From NCBI RefSeq assembly GCF_014524565.1, contig NZ_CP060139.1, forward strand, positions 1,743,501 to 1,807,500: a stretch of 64,000 bases of DNA, given 5' to 3'. The DNA is from Croceimicrobium hydrocarbonivorans. Lineage in GTDB: Bacteria > Bacteroidota > Bacteroidia > Flavobacteriales > Schleiferiaceae. The notes beneath the pieces were generated by a model. It did not search any database and was not told where the DNA came from. It was given only the letters and a program-made list of their open reading frames with translations. A program made the position numbers and the translations under genes. Below, piece by piece: positions 27,001-35,789 of the stretch; the first letter of the stretch is position 1, and each line of letters begins with the position of its first letter.

Positions 27001-30000
27001 TGCGCTAGGAGCTAAACAACCCACATCCATAATGGAGAAATTATCTACACTCCAGTACCAAGCCCAGCTATTACCATCATCATAGTCAAAGCGAACCTGC
27101 AAATCTGCATTGGCATAAGCTGAGATATCGATGCTTTCGTGAGCTGGAGCAGACCAAGCGCCTGTGCTGGAAGTATAGGTAGCTACATTTACCCAAGCAG
27201 TACCATCCCAAACATCTACAAAACCGGTATCACTACCTACTGATCGATAATAGTGGTCGTACTCCAAGAGTAAGGTTCCGGCAAAACCAGAAGCGTCGAT
27301 CTTAGGAGATACTAATTCTTCGCGCATATAAGTACCGTTGCCATTGGCATCGCTATCTACACGCATATAGTCTGTACCGTCTAAATCTTGAGATCCGCTA
27401 GATGCAGGAGCCCAGGTATCACCGGAAGCATCACCACCATCAACAGTGCTGAAACAACCTGCTCCAGAATTAAAGTTCTCTACATAAGGAAGGCTTTGAG
27501 TTAAGCACTTATCCTCCACAGAGAAATTATCAACGTTCCAATACCAAGCCCAGCTATTGTTATCATCATACATGAAACGCACCTGGAAATTTGCATTGGC
27601 ATAGGCTGTAACATCCAGGGTTTCGTGACTTGGACTAGTCCAGCCACCAGTGGAGTTTTTATAAACAGCCACATTTACCCAATTGGCTCCATCATAAACC
27701 TGAACGGTCGCAGAATCACCTAAGGCACGGTAATAATGATCAAATTCCAACACCAATGAATTGGAAACGCTGGAAGCATCAATCACTGGAGACTCCAAGG
27801 TCTCAATCATGTGCGTTCCATTACCATTAGCATCACTGTCTACACGCATGTAACCAGTTCCGTCTAAGTTTTGAGAGCCATTTACAGTATGTGCCCAAGT
27901 ATCGCCAGAAGATCCACCTCCATCGATAGTACTAAAGCAACCAGAACCCGTATTGAAGTTCTCTGCATAAGGCAAGGATTCTGTACCAGGACAATTGGCC
28001 GTAGTGTTAAAAGCAAATGGACCGGTAAAGGCACTTACATCTCCTAAACCACAACTATCCGCAACATAGAACTCATAGGCGGTAGAAGCCATTAAACCAC
28101 TGATAGTAGCGGTATCATTGCTTGCCACCATTTGAGTTCCAGAACCTAAAGTAAAGCCAGCAGTTCCATACTCAATAATCCAATCACTAGCTCCACCGGT
28201 AGTCCAGTAAACAATAGCCATAGCATGATCAACTGAATCTAAGCCCAATGAACTTGGGGAAGAACAGCTTGGTGCATCAGCAACGCTGATGTCGTCAATC
28301 ATGATATCATTATAGAAAGCACTATTGGTCATAGTGGTTTGATCTACAATGAAGCGAATTTTAATAGTACCGGAATAGGAGCTTAAATCCACGGTTTGCT
28401 CTACCCATGAAGCATTATCACCGGCATAACTCAATTCATTAGTCCAAACCGAACCGTCCCATACTTCCACATTTAAAGTGGCATTATCGCCAGGGAAGTC
28501 GGTATTATTACTAAACACATAGAAGCTTAGTTGAGCGGTGGTTAAACCAGTCAAATCAATTAATGGCGACTCCAGAGTACCATCATTTGTAGAACTGCCA
28601 CCAGATCCATCAATACCAGCGAATGATCCACTATTTCCTGTGTGATCAGAAGCTGAACCGGCACCATAAGCAGGCCAAGTTGTGGTAAATAACCAAGGAT
28701 CTGATCCATAGGCAGACCAGCAGCTAGGCATACTAGTAACATCAAAGGACTCACTAAATGGAGTGCTGAAAGCTGAACAAGCAGTGGTGAAAGTTGCTCC
28801 GAAAACATAAATACTGGTTCCGGTACCACAGTCAGACTGAATGTAGAAATCGTAAGTAGTGTTTGGACTTAAACCCGTTAAGGTATAAGGATTAGCAGTT
28901 ACCGCTGAAACGGTAGTTCCTGCCCCTTGAGTATAACCGGTAGGTCCATATTCGATATTCCAGGTAGTTTCTGTTCCACCAGGAGTCCAGCTTAATTCAG
29001 CTGTAAGGTCAGTCATGTTTGCCGCTGCCATAGCAGTTGGAGGTAAACAAGATGCTGGAGTAAACTCATCCGCACCAATATCCGGGGTAGAGCCTGAACG
29101 AGCATCGCCATCGAAATCATCGGTAATTCCGGCGATTACCACAGCCACATCATTTGCGGTGCTGGCTAATACGTGTAAATCAGGGGAGCCAACAAATGAA
29201 GGATCACCTTCTACAGAATTGGTGTTGAAGTTTGTTCCTAAAGCAGCAGCCTGTAAAGTGGCTAAATCTGCATAAGAAGAAGTACTCACATCCATGATAT
29301 CGCTACCATTCTCACTATACATTACGTTGTAATCCATAATGTCGGTAGCGTCTGGTGCGGCATCTAAATCTACCGGAGTTTCATTGGCTGAAACCAGAAT
29401 ATTATTACGTACATCATAATCATCACTGGTAGAGTTAATCCACAGCGCTTGATCCGCATCTGCATACAAGGTATTGTAATAGATATTGATCGAATCCGCC
29501 GCAGATAAATACAGGGCATCACCACTACCAGTAGCGCTCACCATATTATTGGTCACATTACAACGACGAGCTAAAGGCTGTGTGGTAGTGTTTACATTGG
29601 AGAGATAGATTCCGTAAGTACCCAAGTTTTGTAACCAGTTCTTATGAACTTCGATCCCCGGAGTATAAACCGCATAGATACCATAGCTAGAAGAGTTGCG
29701 CGTATTGGAAACGGTACAGCCTCTTACTTCTGGTAAACCTTGGTAATAGAGATAAATACCATAGAAATAAACACTATCTACTACTGTATTTTGAATACGG
29801 TTATTAAGGTTATCGCTTGCAGTAGTTGAAGACCCGTATAAGCGGATACCATAATATCCACCGGTTACATTACAATCTTTTACCAATAAGCCATTGGCAT
29901 TATCTCCGGCAGTACCGGTACTGGTTTGGCTGCCCGAGCTCAAGATTCCCACTACTAAAGAAGAAGTAGTATTAGTAGGAACTTTAATATCACAATTTTC

Positions 30001-31281
30001 AATTGTAATCGTATCCGCGGCATTCCATAAGTGGATACCAAAAGCAGGAGTGCTGGAGCTGGTATTTTCAATGCCAACATTTTTCAGGCTAACATGCTTG
30101 GCACCGTTAAATTCTACGGCAGTACCGCTGCTTCCTGTACCATCATAAGAGATGATAGTAGAAGTAGAGCCTGCCCCTTGAATGGTAACTGTGTTGGTAG
30201 CGCTGGCTCCGGAAATTGCCGGAATAACCAATTGCTCATTATAGGTACCGGCCGCAATGTTAATGGTAACCGGAGCGGAAACACCACAATTACTTAAGCT
30301 GGTAATAGCCTCAGAAATGGTAGCATAATCAGGGCTGCTTCCACCAACGGTATAGCTACCAGTTAAAGCTCCTGTACAACCTGAGAAAATGGTAAAGGGT
30401 CCTGCCCAGGCAGAAGAAGATCCACTACAGTTACTGCGTACATATACATCGTAATTAGTAGTAGCAGAAAGACCGCTGGCAGTAGCCATATTAGTAGCTA
30501 CGTTACCTGAAGCAACCGCCGTGGCAGTTTGGGGAGATCCCATTGGTACCACAACGTAGTCATAAGATACTGCACAAACATTCGTCCAGTTCAAATCTGC
30601 ACTGGTTCCTACCTCATTGGCAGTAGACAAAGATGTGGGTGCAAAACAGGTAGTAGCTTCATAAACCTGAATATCGTCAATCGCCATATCCGAATAGAAG
30701 TTGGTACCAGTGGTACCGGTAATACGGATGGTTACGCTAGACTGACCCGCATAAGCACACAAAGGCACTTCAGCTTGAAGGTAAGGGTCAGAATTTGACG
30801 TTTGCTGTTCTCCACTTAAGCTAAACAATGCATTAGTCCAGCTTGTACCACCATCGGTAGACACGAAAACCTCGAGGCTTCCCATGCTTTGTCCGTACAT
30901 GTGGTAGTAAAACTCCAGACTAGGATTGGTTAGTGAAGTAAAATCAAATACGGGAGAAATTAAGTCCGCCACTTTACCGTAGCAGCTGGAAGCTTCCGTG
31001 TAAATGTAATTACCGGTTCCGGTGGTGTGATCACCACTTGGTCCGGTGGATGAGGATGAGGTCCCTGATGCATCTACAGCCCAGTCCTTATCGTCTGTAG
31101 TGCTATTCGTCCAGCCGCCCGCAGTAAGGGTACAAACCGACGTACAAGAGGTACCGCATGTGCTTTGAGAATCAAAGTTCTCCAGGTAGGGGTAAGAGGT
31201 AACTTGCCCAAAAACGGACTGCGAAAGTCCGAATACGGCAAGGACCACCAGCCCTAACAAATGGAAGTACTTGTTTTTCAT
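21085..31281 (-). CDS. Giant T9SS-secreted protein with jelly-roll/MAM-like, fibronectin III, beta-helix and Ig-like repeats
   Basis: 3398 residues from the ATG at 31281 (MKNKYFHLLGLVVLAVFG, signal peptide). Domains in approximate order: MAM-like 34-214 (with YHMYG); FnIII to 304; parallel beta-helix 315-735 (TIENCDI, GIYLYYQG) ending IGADEF; then alternating FnIII units (WTTGGASDWIVEYG) and jelly-roll domains (YWSVDNFSI); a DTFGDGWNGGGI domain near 2200-2310; further MAM/FnIII; three Ig-like units (GGTWVD) near 3060-3310; and a T9SS type A sorting domain (NIYPNPTTGLIKI). It is probably an adhesin or surface-layer protein exported by T9SS and cleaved at the sorting domain. A 1248-base unit is duplicated in tandem. 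No catalytic domain was recognised. Confidence 0.92.
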   Translation of the reverse strand: MKNKYFHLLGLVVLAVFGLSQSVFGQVTSYPYLENFDSQSTCGTSCTSVCTLTAGGWTNSTTDDKDWAVDASGTSSSSTGPSGDHTTGTGNYIYTEASSCYGKVADLISPVFDFTSLTNPSLEFYYHMYGQSMGSLEVFVSTDGGTSWTNALFSLSGEQQTSNSDPYLQAEVPLCAYAGQSSVTIRITGTTGTNFYSDMAIDDIQVYEATTCFAPTSLSTANEVGTSADLNWTNVCAVSYDYVVVPMGSPQTATAVASGNVATNMATASGLSATTNYDVYVRSNCSGSSSAWAGPFTIFSGCTGALTGSYTVGGSSPDYATISEAITSLSNCGVSAPVTINIAAGTYNEQLVIPAISGASATNTVTIQGAGSTSTIISYDGTGSSGTAVEFNGAKHVSLKNVGIENTSSSTPAFGIHLWNAADTITIENCDIKVPTNTTSSLVVGILSSGSQTSTGTAGDNANGLLVKDCNVTGGYYGIRLYGSSTTASDNLNNRIQNTVVDSVYFYGIYLYYQGLPEVRGCTVSNTRNSSSYGIYAVYTPGIEVHKNWLQNLGTYGIYLSNVNTTTQPLARRCNVTNNMVSATGSGDALYLSAADSINIYYNTLYADADQALWINSTSDDYDVRNNILVSANETPVDLDAAPDATDIMDYNVMYSENGSDIMDVSTSSYADLATLQAAALGTNFNTNSVEGDPSFVGSPDLHVLASTANDVAVVIAGITDDFDGDARSGSTPDIGADEFTPASCLPPTAMAAANMTDLTAELSWTPGGTETTWNIEYGPTGYTQGAGTTVSAVTANPYTLTGLSPNTTYDFYIQSDCGTGTSIYVFGATFTTACSAFSTPFSESFDVTSMPSCWSAYGSDPWLFTTTWPAYGAGSASDHTGNSGSFAGIDGSGGSSTNDGTLESPLIDLTGLTTAQLSFYVFSNNTDFPGDNATLNVEVWDGSVWTNELSYAGDNASWVEQTVDLSSYSGTIKIRFIVDQTTMTNSAFYNDIMIDDISVADAPSCSSPSSLGLDSVDHAMAIVYWTTGGASDWIIEYGTAGFTLGSGTQMVASNDTATISGLMASTAYEFYVADSCGLGDVSAFTGPFAFNTTANCPGTESLPYAENFNTGSGCFSTIDGGGSSGDTWAHTVNGSQNLDGTGYMRVDSDANGNGTHMIETLESPVIDASSVSNSLVLEFDHYYRALGDSATVQVYDGANWVNVAVYKNSTGGWTSPSHETLDVTAYANANFQVRFMYDDNNSWAWYWNVDNFSVEDKCLTQSLPYVENFNSGAGCFSTVDGGDASGDTWAPASSGSQDLDGTDYMRVDSDANGNGTYMREELVSPKIDASGFAGTLLLEYDHYYRSVGSDTGFVDVWDGTAWVNVATYTSSTGAWSAPAHESIDISAYANADLQVRFDYDDGNSWAWYWSVDNFSIMDVGCLAPSALGLDTVDHSMATVFWTTGGASDWIVEYGPAGFSLGSGTQVIATNDTITITGLSSSTAYEFYVADSCGLADISAFTGPFAFNTTSSCPATEALPFAENFDVGIGCFTAIDGGGSSGDTWAHTVSGSQNLDGTGYMRVDSDANGNGTHMIETLESPVIDASSVSKSLILEFDHYYRALGDSATVQVYDGTNWVNVAIYKNSTGGWSNPSHEIIDVTAYANANFQVRFFYDDGNSWTWYWSVDNFSVEDKCLTQSLPFVENFDADQGCFSSVDGGAASGDTWAHTTNGSQNLDGTGYMRVDSDANGNGTYMREQLVSPIIDASGFAGTLLLEYDHYFRSISGDTGFVDVWDGTAWVNVAMYTATTGGWSSPAHEAIDISAYANADLQVRFDYDDGNTWAWYWSVDNFSIMDVGCLPPSALGYFNVGTSSAEIFWTTGGASNWQVEYGPAGFSLGSGTRVSATNDTILLSNLQGATTYDFYVQDSCGATDLSTWAGPVSFATACPASVMAPYSTDFEGISTGNYTTFDNCWTTFGTTNPAWYADVNGTGSSGTGPNFDHTTGGGGVYMFLETSSPSSLGDTNVLYSPAIDISPLTNPQVSFWYHMYGATMGNLRIWAEDTGGNRTVLDSIIGQQQTTGSDPWLQMQIPLSGLASGTYRFLFEGIGGSSFTSDMAIDDFAVEEAPNCFASSNLVFISSDNTSATVTWTAGTGTSWDVEYGPAGFSPGSGTIINSTNDTLTITGLSASTAYDFYVTDSCGASGLSTTVGPQSFVTSACPLSDQCMYTFDLYDTFGDGWNGGGIKIYQNGLQVAALGGNFTAGTSSLGNMVPLCDNLPIVVTLDPAGAWPSEMEIVAIQPNGDTAGVHSASATVGTGDTLFSFTSNCSSCITYQAPFFESFEVNSPSITCWTNVFVADTFSWSLGTGSSGGSVTTAYAGATNAVFVSANGGPDTTLLVSPVINLNALVSPQLSFWYAQESWAGDQNVTNVYYRASANDPWTFLFGDNADRSAWTFATMSLPNPSSTYQIAIEGVNNWGRANVVDSLSITDAAVICSQPDSVMASNITFANADVSWVSSSNASSSFIEYGPLGFVPGTGAIVNPASNPTTLMGLMPGTTYEACVYDICSSLGDTSMAACVTFTTPCAPISNYPYMEDFDNGVFPACYSETTTSSGSYVWAPDAGGTSSTNTGPAVDHTLGTAAGYYMYVEASSPAAQGDSAFLYTPEFDLTSLTNPEIVYYYHMYGADIVNLDLQAYDRTSMTWVSLNNIVGQQQTANGDAWLEARINIAAYTSDTAQQFRFLSVRGASFDGDAALDDIIVRETPACVDPANLMVVTAASNSVTLAWDSDTNIVASTVQYGAPGFMLGSGTNVAATPGGFTLTGLSGTTCYDFYVKDSCSTGTNWVGPVSACTIATCSVSSMPSGTTNDTTDCDGGPTTLMATSSSNNDLVWLTNGMVRETGATYVTDSVAFTTAFDVAEYVTTNPVLHVGPLTNIAASGFGNFSNGQWITVDDTIHIDSMTVLHQNDVVAFAQIWDASITNVIQRGDTFSTPAGVTGDMRVPVNMVLTPGVYFMNVDFLSGAGSLFRATDGAAYPYDLPGLMSIDSTNFSAQIRIYYTFDLTVSKACIGSATQALAVVPGANAGISDTSLVCSSDNAANLAAFLGVHDNGGTWVDNDATGALTDSILDATQLTAGNTYHFSYILAGVNGCAGDTADVWAEVEAAPFGGVDTSLALCSGSGITILRNYLTGTAFGGTWVDLDGSGALNTGTGVFNSNNAAVGTYRILYVLAGVACPADTTMLTVSVDAVVSAGMDISDTACDDETMVDLSTYLDPAATAGGTWTDLSGSGALSGNIFDATAVANMTSYNFQYKVNSACGDDSAVVTLYVDDCDVSVREMHTGLINIYPNPTTGLIKIDDQNVRGTIKVEVYAGNGQLMIFEEYAENEEIRLDISNFATGIYTVKVNSAAGIDVKRIMKH
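25497..27993 (-). repeat. Tandem duplication of about 1248 bp inside the giant surface protein gene
   Basis: Equivalent landmarks, for example the ACATCCATgATaGAGAA block at 25775 and 27023, lie 1248 bases (416 codons) apart. Each unit encodes two jelly-roll domains and one FnIII domain. The nucleotide sequences are still highly similar, suggesting a recent duplication. Boundaries are approximate. Confidence 0.8.
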
Positions 31282-31434
31282 AAATAGATGGTTAATTATC
31301 AACTGTTAGTAGCGAGCCTGTTTATCAAGTTGGAATAGGTTAGTTCGGGTTAGTGCTCAATGTTGTTTTTTTTATAGGGTTATACATTCAGTTAAATGCC
31401 GCATTCCAAGCGGAATAGCACCCTTCTCAGGTGC

Positions 31435-31650
31435 TTAATGGTTTAAATAATAATGGGGATAATGACAGGAATAGCGATTTTGAAACTGCTCAGTTAAACA
31501 GTTTTTAGTTTGGGGAAATGCATACAATTCCCGAACTCCAAGCTTATATAAAGCCTGAGTTATTTTTTCCTGATCAATAAGATGTTCGAAGTACGCATTT
31601 AAGGCTCGAATATGCCGCCGAGCATGCGCCTGAAAGAAATTGTTCCTCAT
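31435..31650 (-). CDS. Small hypothetical protein
   Basis: A possible 71-residue protein (MRNNFFQAHARRHI...), rich in His, Tyr and Gln, with a predicted helical first half and no signal or membrane segment. No family is recognised. It has an ATG start but stands alone, 153 bases upstream of the giant gene start. An imperfect hairpin, AGCACC with GGTGCT (about 31417-31436), overlaps its stop. It may be a real small regulator or a chance frame; codon use is plausible but the evidence is weak. Confidence 0.35.
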   Translation of the reverse strand: MRNNFFQAHARRHIRALNAYFEHLIDQEKITQALYKLGVRELYAFPQTKNCLTEQFQNRYSCHYPHYYLNH

Positions 31651-31808
31651 TTCAGTTCAGTAACCTGTTAATCCTAGTTCCCTTAAAATCAAGTGCTAAA
31701 GCTCTCCCTAAAGCTTCTAAAACACTTGTACAGTTAATTTATCCTTAAAAACTTGTTTCCGAATGTACTAAAAACGAGATGAATGTGTTAAGCTCAGATT
31801 AATTTTTT

Positions 31809-32405
31809 TTAGCCGCCTTGTTGCTCATTCCAGGTTTGAAAGAGCTTTTCTTGCTTGGGCCGATTGGCCTCTTCTTCCGCCAAGGGTTCACATTCTTTTA
31901 GACTGGCATATAGCTCTCCGGGCAGCTCTTGATACAATTCGGTTCCCTTGCTTTTCCAGTTGAGCATAGTGTCGCTCACCTCTTTGATAATGCGGGCTGG
32001 ATTGCCTACTACTAAGCTGCGTTCGGGAATCTGGGTATCGGCTTTAACGAAACTCAAGGCCCCTACAATAGAACCTGCGCCAACGGTGGACCGGTCCATT
32101 ATCACGGCGTTCATTCCTATTAAAACATTGCGGCCCAAATTTGCGCCGTGGATAATTGCGCCATGTCCAACATGCGCTCCTTCTTCCAGGCGAATACTAA
32201 CCCCAGGAAACATATGCACCACGCAGTTTTCCTGCACATTGCAACCATCCTCAATGATTATCTGACCCCAGTCGCCCCGAATTACGGCTCCCGGTCCGAT
32301 ATAGACTTTCTCTCCGATTAAAACATTACCAATGATAACTGCCGATTGGTGCACAAAAGCACTTTCCTTAACCACCGGCTTAAAGCCCTGAAACTCGTAA
32401 AACAT
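31809..32405 (-). CDS. paaY: PaaY: hexapeptide-repeat thioesterase of the phenylacetate pathway (gamma-carbonic anhydrase fold)
   Basis: 198 residues from the ATG at 32405 (MFYEFQGFKPVV). This start is preferred because PaaY proteins begin at that point; an in-frame ATG at 32429 adds eight residues. The left-handed beta-helix repeats are clear (SAFVHQSAVIIGNVLIG, VYIGPGAVIRGDWGQI), with metal ligand His residues in NCVVHMFP, GAHVGHGAIIHG. The order and length follow E. coli PaaY closely. PaaY is known to hydrolyse CoA esters of dead-end phenylacetate intermediates. It is the last paa gene on this side, preceded on the minus strand by an exported protein of unknown function and paaJ. Confidence 0.85.
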   Translation of the reverse strand: MFYEFQGFKPVVKESAFVHQSAVIIGNVLIGEKVYIGPGAVIRGDWGQIIIEDGCNVQENCVVHMFPGVSIRLEEGAHVGHGAIIHGANLGRNVLIGMNAVIMDRSTVGAGSIVGALSFVKADTQIPERSLVVGNPARIIKEVSDTMLNWKSKGTELYQELPGELYASLKECEPLAEEEANRPKQEKLFQTWNEQQGG

Positions 32406-32444
32406 CGCTACCTTTATTAGAAAAGGCAAGTTAAGGGCTTTACT

Positions 32445-33770
32445 TTAAAAGAGGCGCACAGCCAGTTCTATTCCGGAAATACCGCTTTCGCGGAGATGCA
32501 TAAAATTATATTCATCGATATAATATAGCTTCCCATCATAGACCTTAGTTTCTCGGGCAAATAAGGCCACCTTTTGAGCCCCTCCTAATTTCTTTCCTTC
32601 AAAAGAATAGAGATACACCATGCCTCTTTCTTTCTGTAGAGCATAGAGCTTTTTTTGCTGATAATCCTGAATTATTAGAGGCGCGATATAATCATCATCT
32701 ATTTTAAAAGGGAGAGCTTCCTTCTGATGGCCCTGAGCATCAAAAACCACTAATTGATCATTATAGCGATCAAAAAGCCAATATTCTTCCTCCACTTTAA
32801 ACATGGGGGTGGGATAATATTTAGCATGACCTCTCTGATACATTTTCTGAGCCACATCTAAATCAAAGAGCTTTTCATGTTGCCAAACCCCATACATATC
32901 ATAAACCTTTTCAATTCCCGCGGCAATGGAATAGGCATGCATAAAGGCTTGATGAGCCGCCATAACTGCGGGCGTATCCACACTAAAGAAAAACTCTTCC
33001 GGCTCCTGCCCTTCGCGATATATAAACAATTGCACTCCTTGATTATGGAAGGGCGGAAAGCTCATGCTCTTACCCTGAGTCCCGGCGCGCATTTCGCTAA
33101 TCGGTAAAGGCATAGACTCCATCTGATTATTGCGAACTATCAAGGCTTTGCCAATTTGCGCTACCAAAGGTTCAATATATTGCCCATATTGAGTGCGGCT
33201 TACCGCCGGATAGAAATAGAGTTGATCGGAACGCAGAATTACCTGACTGGCACTGTCCTCACTCAATAAAAAGAGGTTCCCTCGTGGATCACGCTCAATG
33301 CTGGTATAATCAGCCCGGTTACGAAGACTCCAAAGGGCTTTAAGGTCGGCTTGGGCCATCACCAGATAATCATAGCCCAATACCAAAAGCATATCATTCT
33401 GGAAGTCGAAATCCTGAACACGCAGGGTATCGGTAAAGGAAATCGCACGGGCTTGCACCTCTACTTCGGCTAATTCCATGGCATTAGACTGCATTTCTAC
33501 CTTCACCTTTCGGGAAGCCATTTCAGTCCAATCCAGCTCCAATAATTTAATGTAATAGCCTTCCTTAAATAGCTGTACTACCGAGCCCGCCGTTTCCGGA
33601 ATTCGCAAGGAGCCTTTCGCATTACTGGGGCCGTATTCCTTTCCCAAATAATCAATGGCGACTACCCCCGCTAAAGCCTGGCCCTTAGCATTTACCAGTT
33701 CTAAATCGAGATACTGCCCCCGCAGGCCAATGGCCAGGAGGCAAAATAAAAATAGGCTGATCTGCTTCAT
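32445..33770 (-). CDS. Exported protein with N-terminal carboxypeptidase-regulatory-like domain, function unknown
   Basis: 441 residues from the ATG at 33770, which starts a signal peptide (MKQISLFLFCLLAIGLRGQ). The longer frame to 33830 overlaps paaJ and was rejected. Residues 20-105 resemble the CarboxypepD_reg-like beta-sandwich found at the start of Bacteroidota outer-membrane proteins (LVNAKGQALAGVVAIDYLG). The rest is repeated short strands with YDQ, FDAQGHQKEALP and KLYYIDEYN motifs, suggestive of a beta-propeller. It sits between paaJ and paaY on the same strand with small gaps and may be co-transcribed, but nothing links it to phenylacetate. Confidence 0.7.
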   Translation of the reverse strand: MKQISLFLFCLLAIGLRGQYLDLELVNAKGQALAGVVAIDYLGKEYGPSNAKGSLRIPETAGSVVQLFKEGYYIKLLELDWTEMASRKVKVEMQSNAMELAEVEVQARAISFTDTLRVQDFDFQNDMLLVLGYDYLVMAQADLKALWSLRNRADYTSIERDPRGNLFLLSEDSASQVILRSDQLYFYPAVSRTQYGQYIEPLVAQIGKALIVRNNQMESMPLPISEMRAGTQGKSMSFPPFHNQGVQLFIYREGQEPEEFFFSVDTPAVMAAHQAFMHAYSIAAGIEKVYDMYGVWQHEKLFDLDVAQKMYQRGHAKYYPTPMFKVEEEYWLFDRYNDQLVVFDAQGHQKEALPFKIDDDYIAPLIIQDYQQKKLYALQKERGMVYLYSFEGKKLGGAQKVALFARETKVYDGKLYYIDEYNFMHLRESGISGIELAVRLF

Positions 33771-33804
33771 CTTCAATACAGACGCAAAGCCCCAAAGTGG
33801 TTGC

Positions 33805-35013
33805 TTAGGCCCGCTCGATAACCACGGCATAACCCTGCCCTACACCAATACACATAGTGCAAAGAGCATAGCGCTTAGCCGTTTTCTGGAGCTGAATAGC
33901 GGCGGTTTGCAATAGACGCGCTCCCGACATTCCCAGTGGATGACCTAAGGCAATCGCTCCACCATTAGGGTTAATGCGCTCATCTTGATCATCGAGACCC
34001 ATTTGGCGAGTACAAGCTAATACCTGAGCGGCAAAAGCCTCATTCAATTCGATGATGTCCATATCGGCCAGGCTTAAACCCGCTTTTTTAAGGGCAATCT
34101 CGGAGGCGTAAACCGGACCGATTCCCATAATGCGAGGCTCAACTCCCGCTACACCCATAGATACCATGCGGGCCAAAGGTTTTAAGTTCTGATCTTTCAA
34201 ACCTTGTTCGGAAGCCACTAAAAGAGCGGCGGCTCCATCATTTAACCCTGAGGCATTTCCAGCAGTTACGGTTCCTCCTTCTTTGCGGAAGGCGGGACGT
34301 AATTTCCCTAAAATCTCCAGGCTTGATTTCGGCTTGATAAACTCATCTGTTCCGAAAATCAAATCCTCCTGCTTACGACGGGGAATAGACACTTTTACAA
34401 TCTCCTCGGCCAAACGTCCGCTTTCGGTGGCGGCAGTCGCCTTTTGCTGCGACCATAAGGCAAATTTATCCTGATCCTCGCGGCTAATACCGAATTGATC
34501 CACCAGGTTTTCAGCAGTTTCGCCCATGGCATCAGTACCATAGCGCTTAAACATTTCCGGATTCACGAATCGCCAGCCGAAAGAACTATCATACATCTTA
34601 GAATCAGTACCAAAGGCTTTACTGGGCTTGCTCATAACGTAGGGCGCACGAGTCATATGCTCCAAACCACCCGCCACAAATACATCACCATCACCATTGC
34701 GAATGGCGCGCATAGCCTGAGCTCCGGCACTCATACCACTGGCACAAAGTCGGTTTACGGTTTCACCAGGAACAGAATGAGGTAAGCCCGCTAATAGAGC
34801 CGACATCCGCGCTACATTTCGATTGTCTTCTCCCGCTTGATTGGCGCAGCCCATAATTACATCGGCAATTACCGCCGGATCTAATTGAGAATTGCGTTCG
34901 ATCAAGCTTTTGATCACCAAGGCTCCCATATCATCAGCTCGGAGGCCTGATAGGCTACCACCAAAACTGCCAATAGGAGTACGGATTCCGTCTACGATAT
35001 ATGCTTCTTTCAT
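33805..35013 (-). CDS. paaJ: PaaJ: 3-oxoadipyl-CoA / 3-oxo-5,6-dehydrosuberyl-CoA thiolase
   Basis: A 402-residue thiolase. The nucleophile Cys90 is in [14 protein letters not shown]; the second half has [23 protein letters not shown] with the catalytic His, and [10 protein letters not shown] with the second Cys. The N-terminal [14 protein letters not shown] and overall order resemble PaaJ/PcaF. It would thiolytically cleave the two beta-keto intermediates of phenylacetate breakdown to acetyl-CoA and succinyl-CoA. It is 64 bases downstream of the Nudix-type regulator gene on the same strand. General acetyl-CoA acetyltransferase activity is an alternative, but its place in the paa cluster favours PaaJ. 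Confidence 0.9.
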   Translation of the reverse strand: MKEAYIVDGIRTPIGSFGGSLSGLRADDMGALVIKSLIERNSQLDPAVIADVIMGCANQAGEDNRNVARMSALLAGLPHSVPGETVNRLCASGMSAGAQAMRAIRNGDGDVFVAGGLEHMTRAPYVMSKPSKAFGTDSKMYDSSFGWRFVNPEMFKRYGTDAMGETAENLVDQFGISREDQDKFALWSQQKATAATESGRLAEEIVKVSIPRRKQEDLIFGTDEFIKPKSSLEILGKLRPAFRKEGGTVTAGNASGLNDGAAALLVASEQGLKDQNLKPLARMVSMGVAGVEPRIMGIGPVYASEIALKKAGLSLADMDIIELNEAFAAQVLACTRQMGLDDQDERINPNGGAIALGHPLGMSGARLLQTAAIQLQKTAKRYALCTMCIGVGQGYAVVIERA

Positions 35014-35077
35014 GAGAGGTGTTTTTCAGATCGGCTTTACGCCGCTGCGAATATCGCAATTGCCCGGGAACCGAGGC

Positions 35078-35779
35078 TTACTGATATACGAAATCGTAAC
35101 CTTCCAAAGAGAGGGTGCGGTACTTCTTTTCGTCGAATCGGAACAAACCCGAAGGACGTTTAGCACGCGGAGAGCTGCGAATGGTTTTACCGGTATCGAT
35201 CAGTAGTTCCGACTTTAAAAGCTTGCGCCGAAAATTACGCTTATCCAATTCCCGACCCAGGGCGCATTCATAAAGCCGCTGAATTTGATTAAGGGTGAAC
35301 TCACGCGGTAAGAGGCTAAAACCAATAGGGCGGCGCTTTACTCGACGCTTCAAACGCTCCTTGGAATAGTCTACAATATCATTGTGATCATAAGCCAAAG
35401 GTGGAATATGATCGGCCTTCACCCAGCGGTATTCCGAATGACGCAGGTCGTTTTCCAAATCTTCGCTCAAGCGCAAAGTGCCGTAGTAAGCAATATTAAC
35501 TACTCGACCTACCGGATTGCGATAAGGATCGGCAAACACATTAAGCCTTTCTATTAACCAATCATCGAAACCGGTAATGGACCGCATTAACTCCCGAGCC
35601 ACTAAAATGGGATCTTCTTTGGGCTTTACCACCACAGAGGGCAATACATCGGCACCTTTATAGGGCTCATTGGTTTTAGTCCCAATTAAGAGTTTGAGAT
35701 CCTCCCCATCGAAACCATAAAGCACTACTGAAGTACTTAAGGCCACTTGAAAATCGTCTGGAGAGAATTCTATATGCAT
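35078..35779 (-). CDS. Nudix-domain winged-helix transcriptional regulator (NrtR/AraR-like)
   Basis: 233 residues from the ATG at 35779; a longer frame to 35800 would place the start inside a palindrome. Residues 1-145 form a Nudix fold (VALSTSVVLYGF, KLLIGTKTNEPYKGADVLPS), and the C-terminal part (IGFSLLPREFTLNQIQRLYE, KRNFRRKLLKS) is the winged-helix domain typical of NrtR-like regulators. The Nudix box is degenerate: ARELMRSITG instead of the catalytic RExxEExG. This indicates ligand sensing rather than hydrolysis, as in known family regulators. It lies between paaJ and paaI in the same orientation. The effector is unknown; regulation of paa genes is an inference. Confidence 0.82.
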   Translation of the reverse strand: MHIEFSPDDFQVALSTSVVLYGFDGEDLKLLIGTKTNEPYKGADVLPSVVVKPKEDPILVARELMRSITGFDDWLIERLNVFADPYRNPVGRVVNIAYYGTLRLSEDLENDLRHSEYRWVKADHIPPLAYDHNDIVDYSKERLKRRVKRRPIGFSLLPREFTLNQIQRLYECALGRELDKRNFRRKLLKSELLIDTGKTIRSSPRAKRPSGLFRFDEKKYRTLSLEGYDFVYQ

Positions 35780-35789
35780 GACAATTGGT

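Noticed and set aside
25497-27993. Regular direct repeats considered as a CRISPR array or satellite
   Set aside because: Units are hundreds of bases long, in frame, and encode recognisable domains.
21085-31281. Many plus-strand frames of 60-90 codons inside the giant gene
   Set aside because: They are low-complexity shadows of the Ser/Thr/Gly-rich repeat protein, with no start context or domain.
31948-32265. 105-residue plus-strand frame opposite paaY
   Set aside because: Antisense to a conserved hexapeptide-repeat gene; no independent support.
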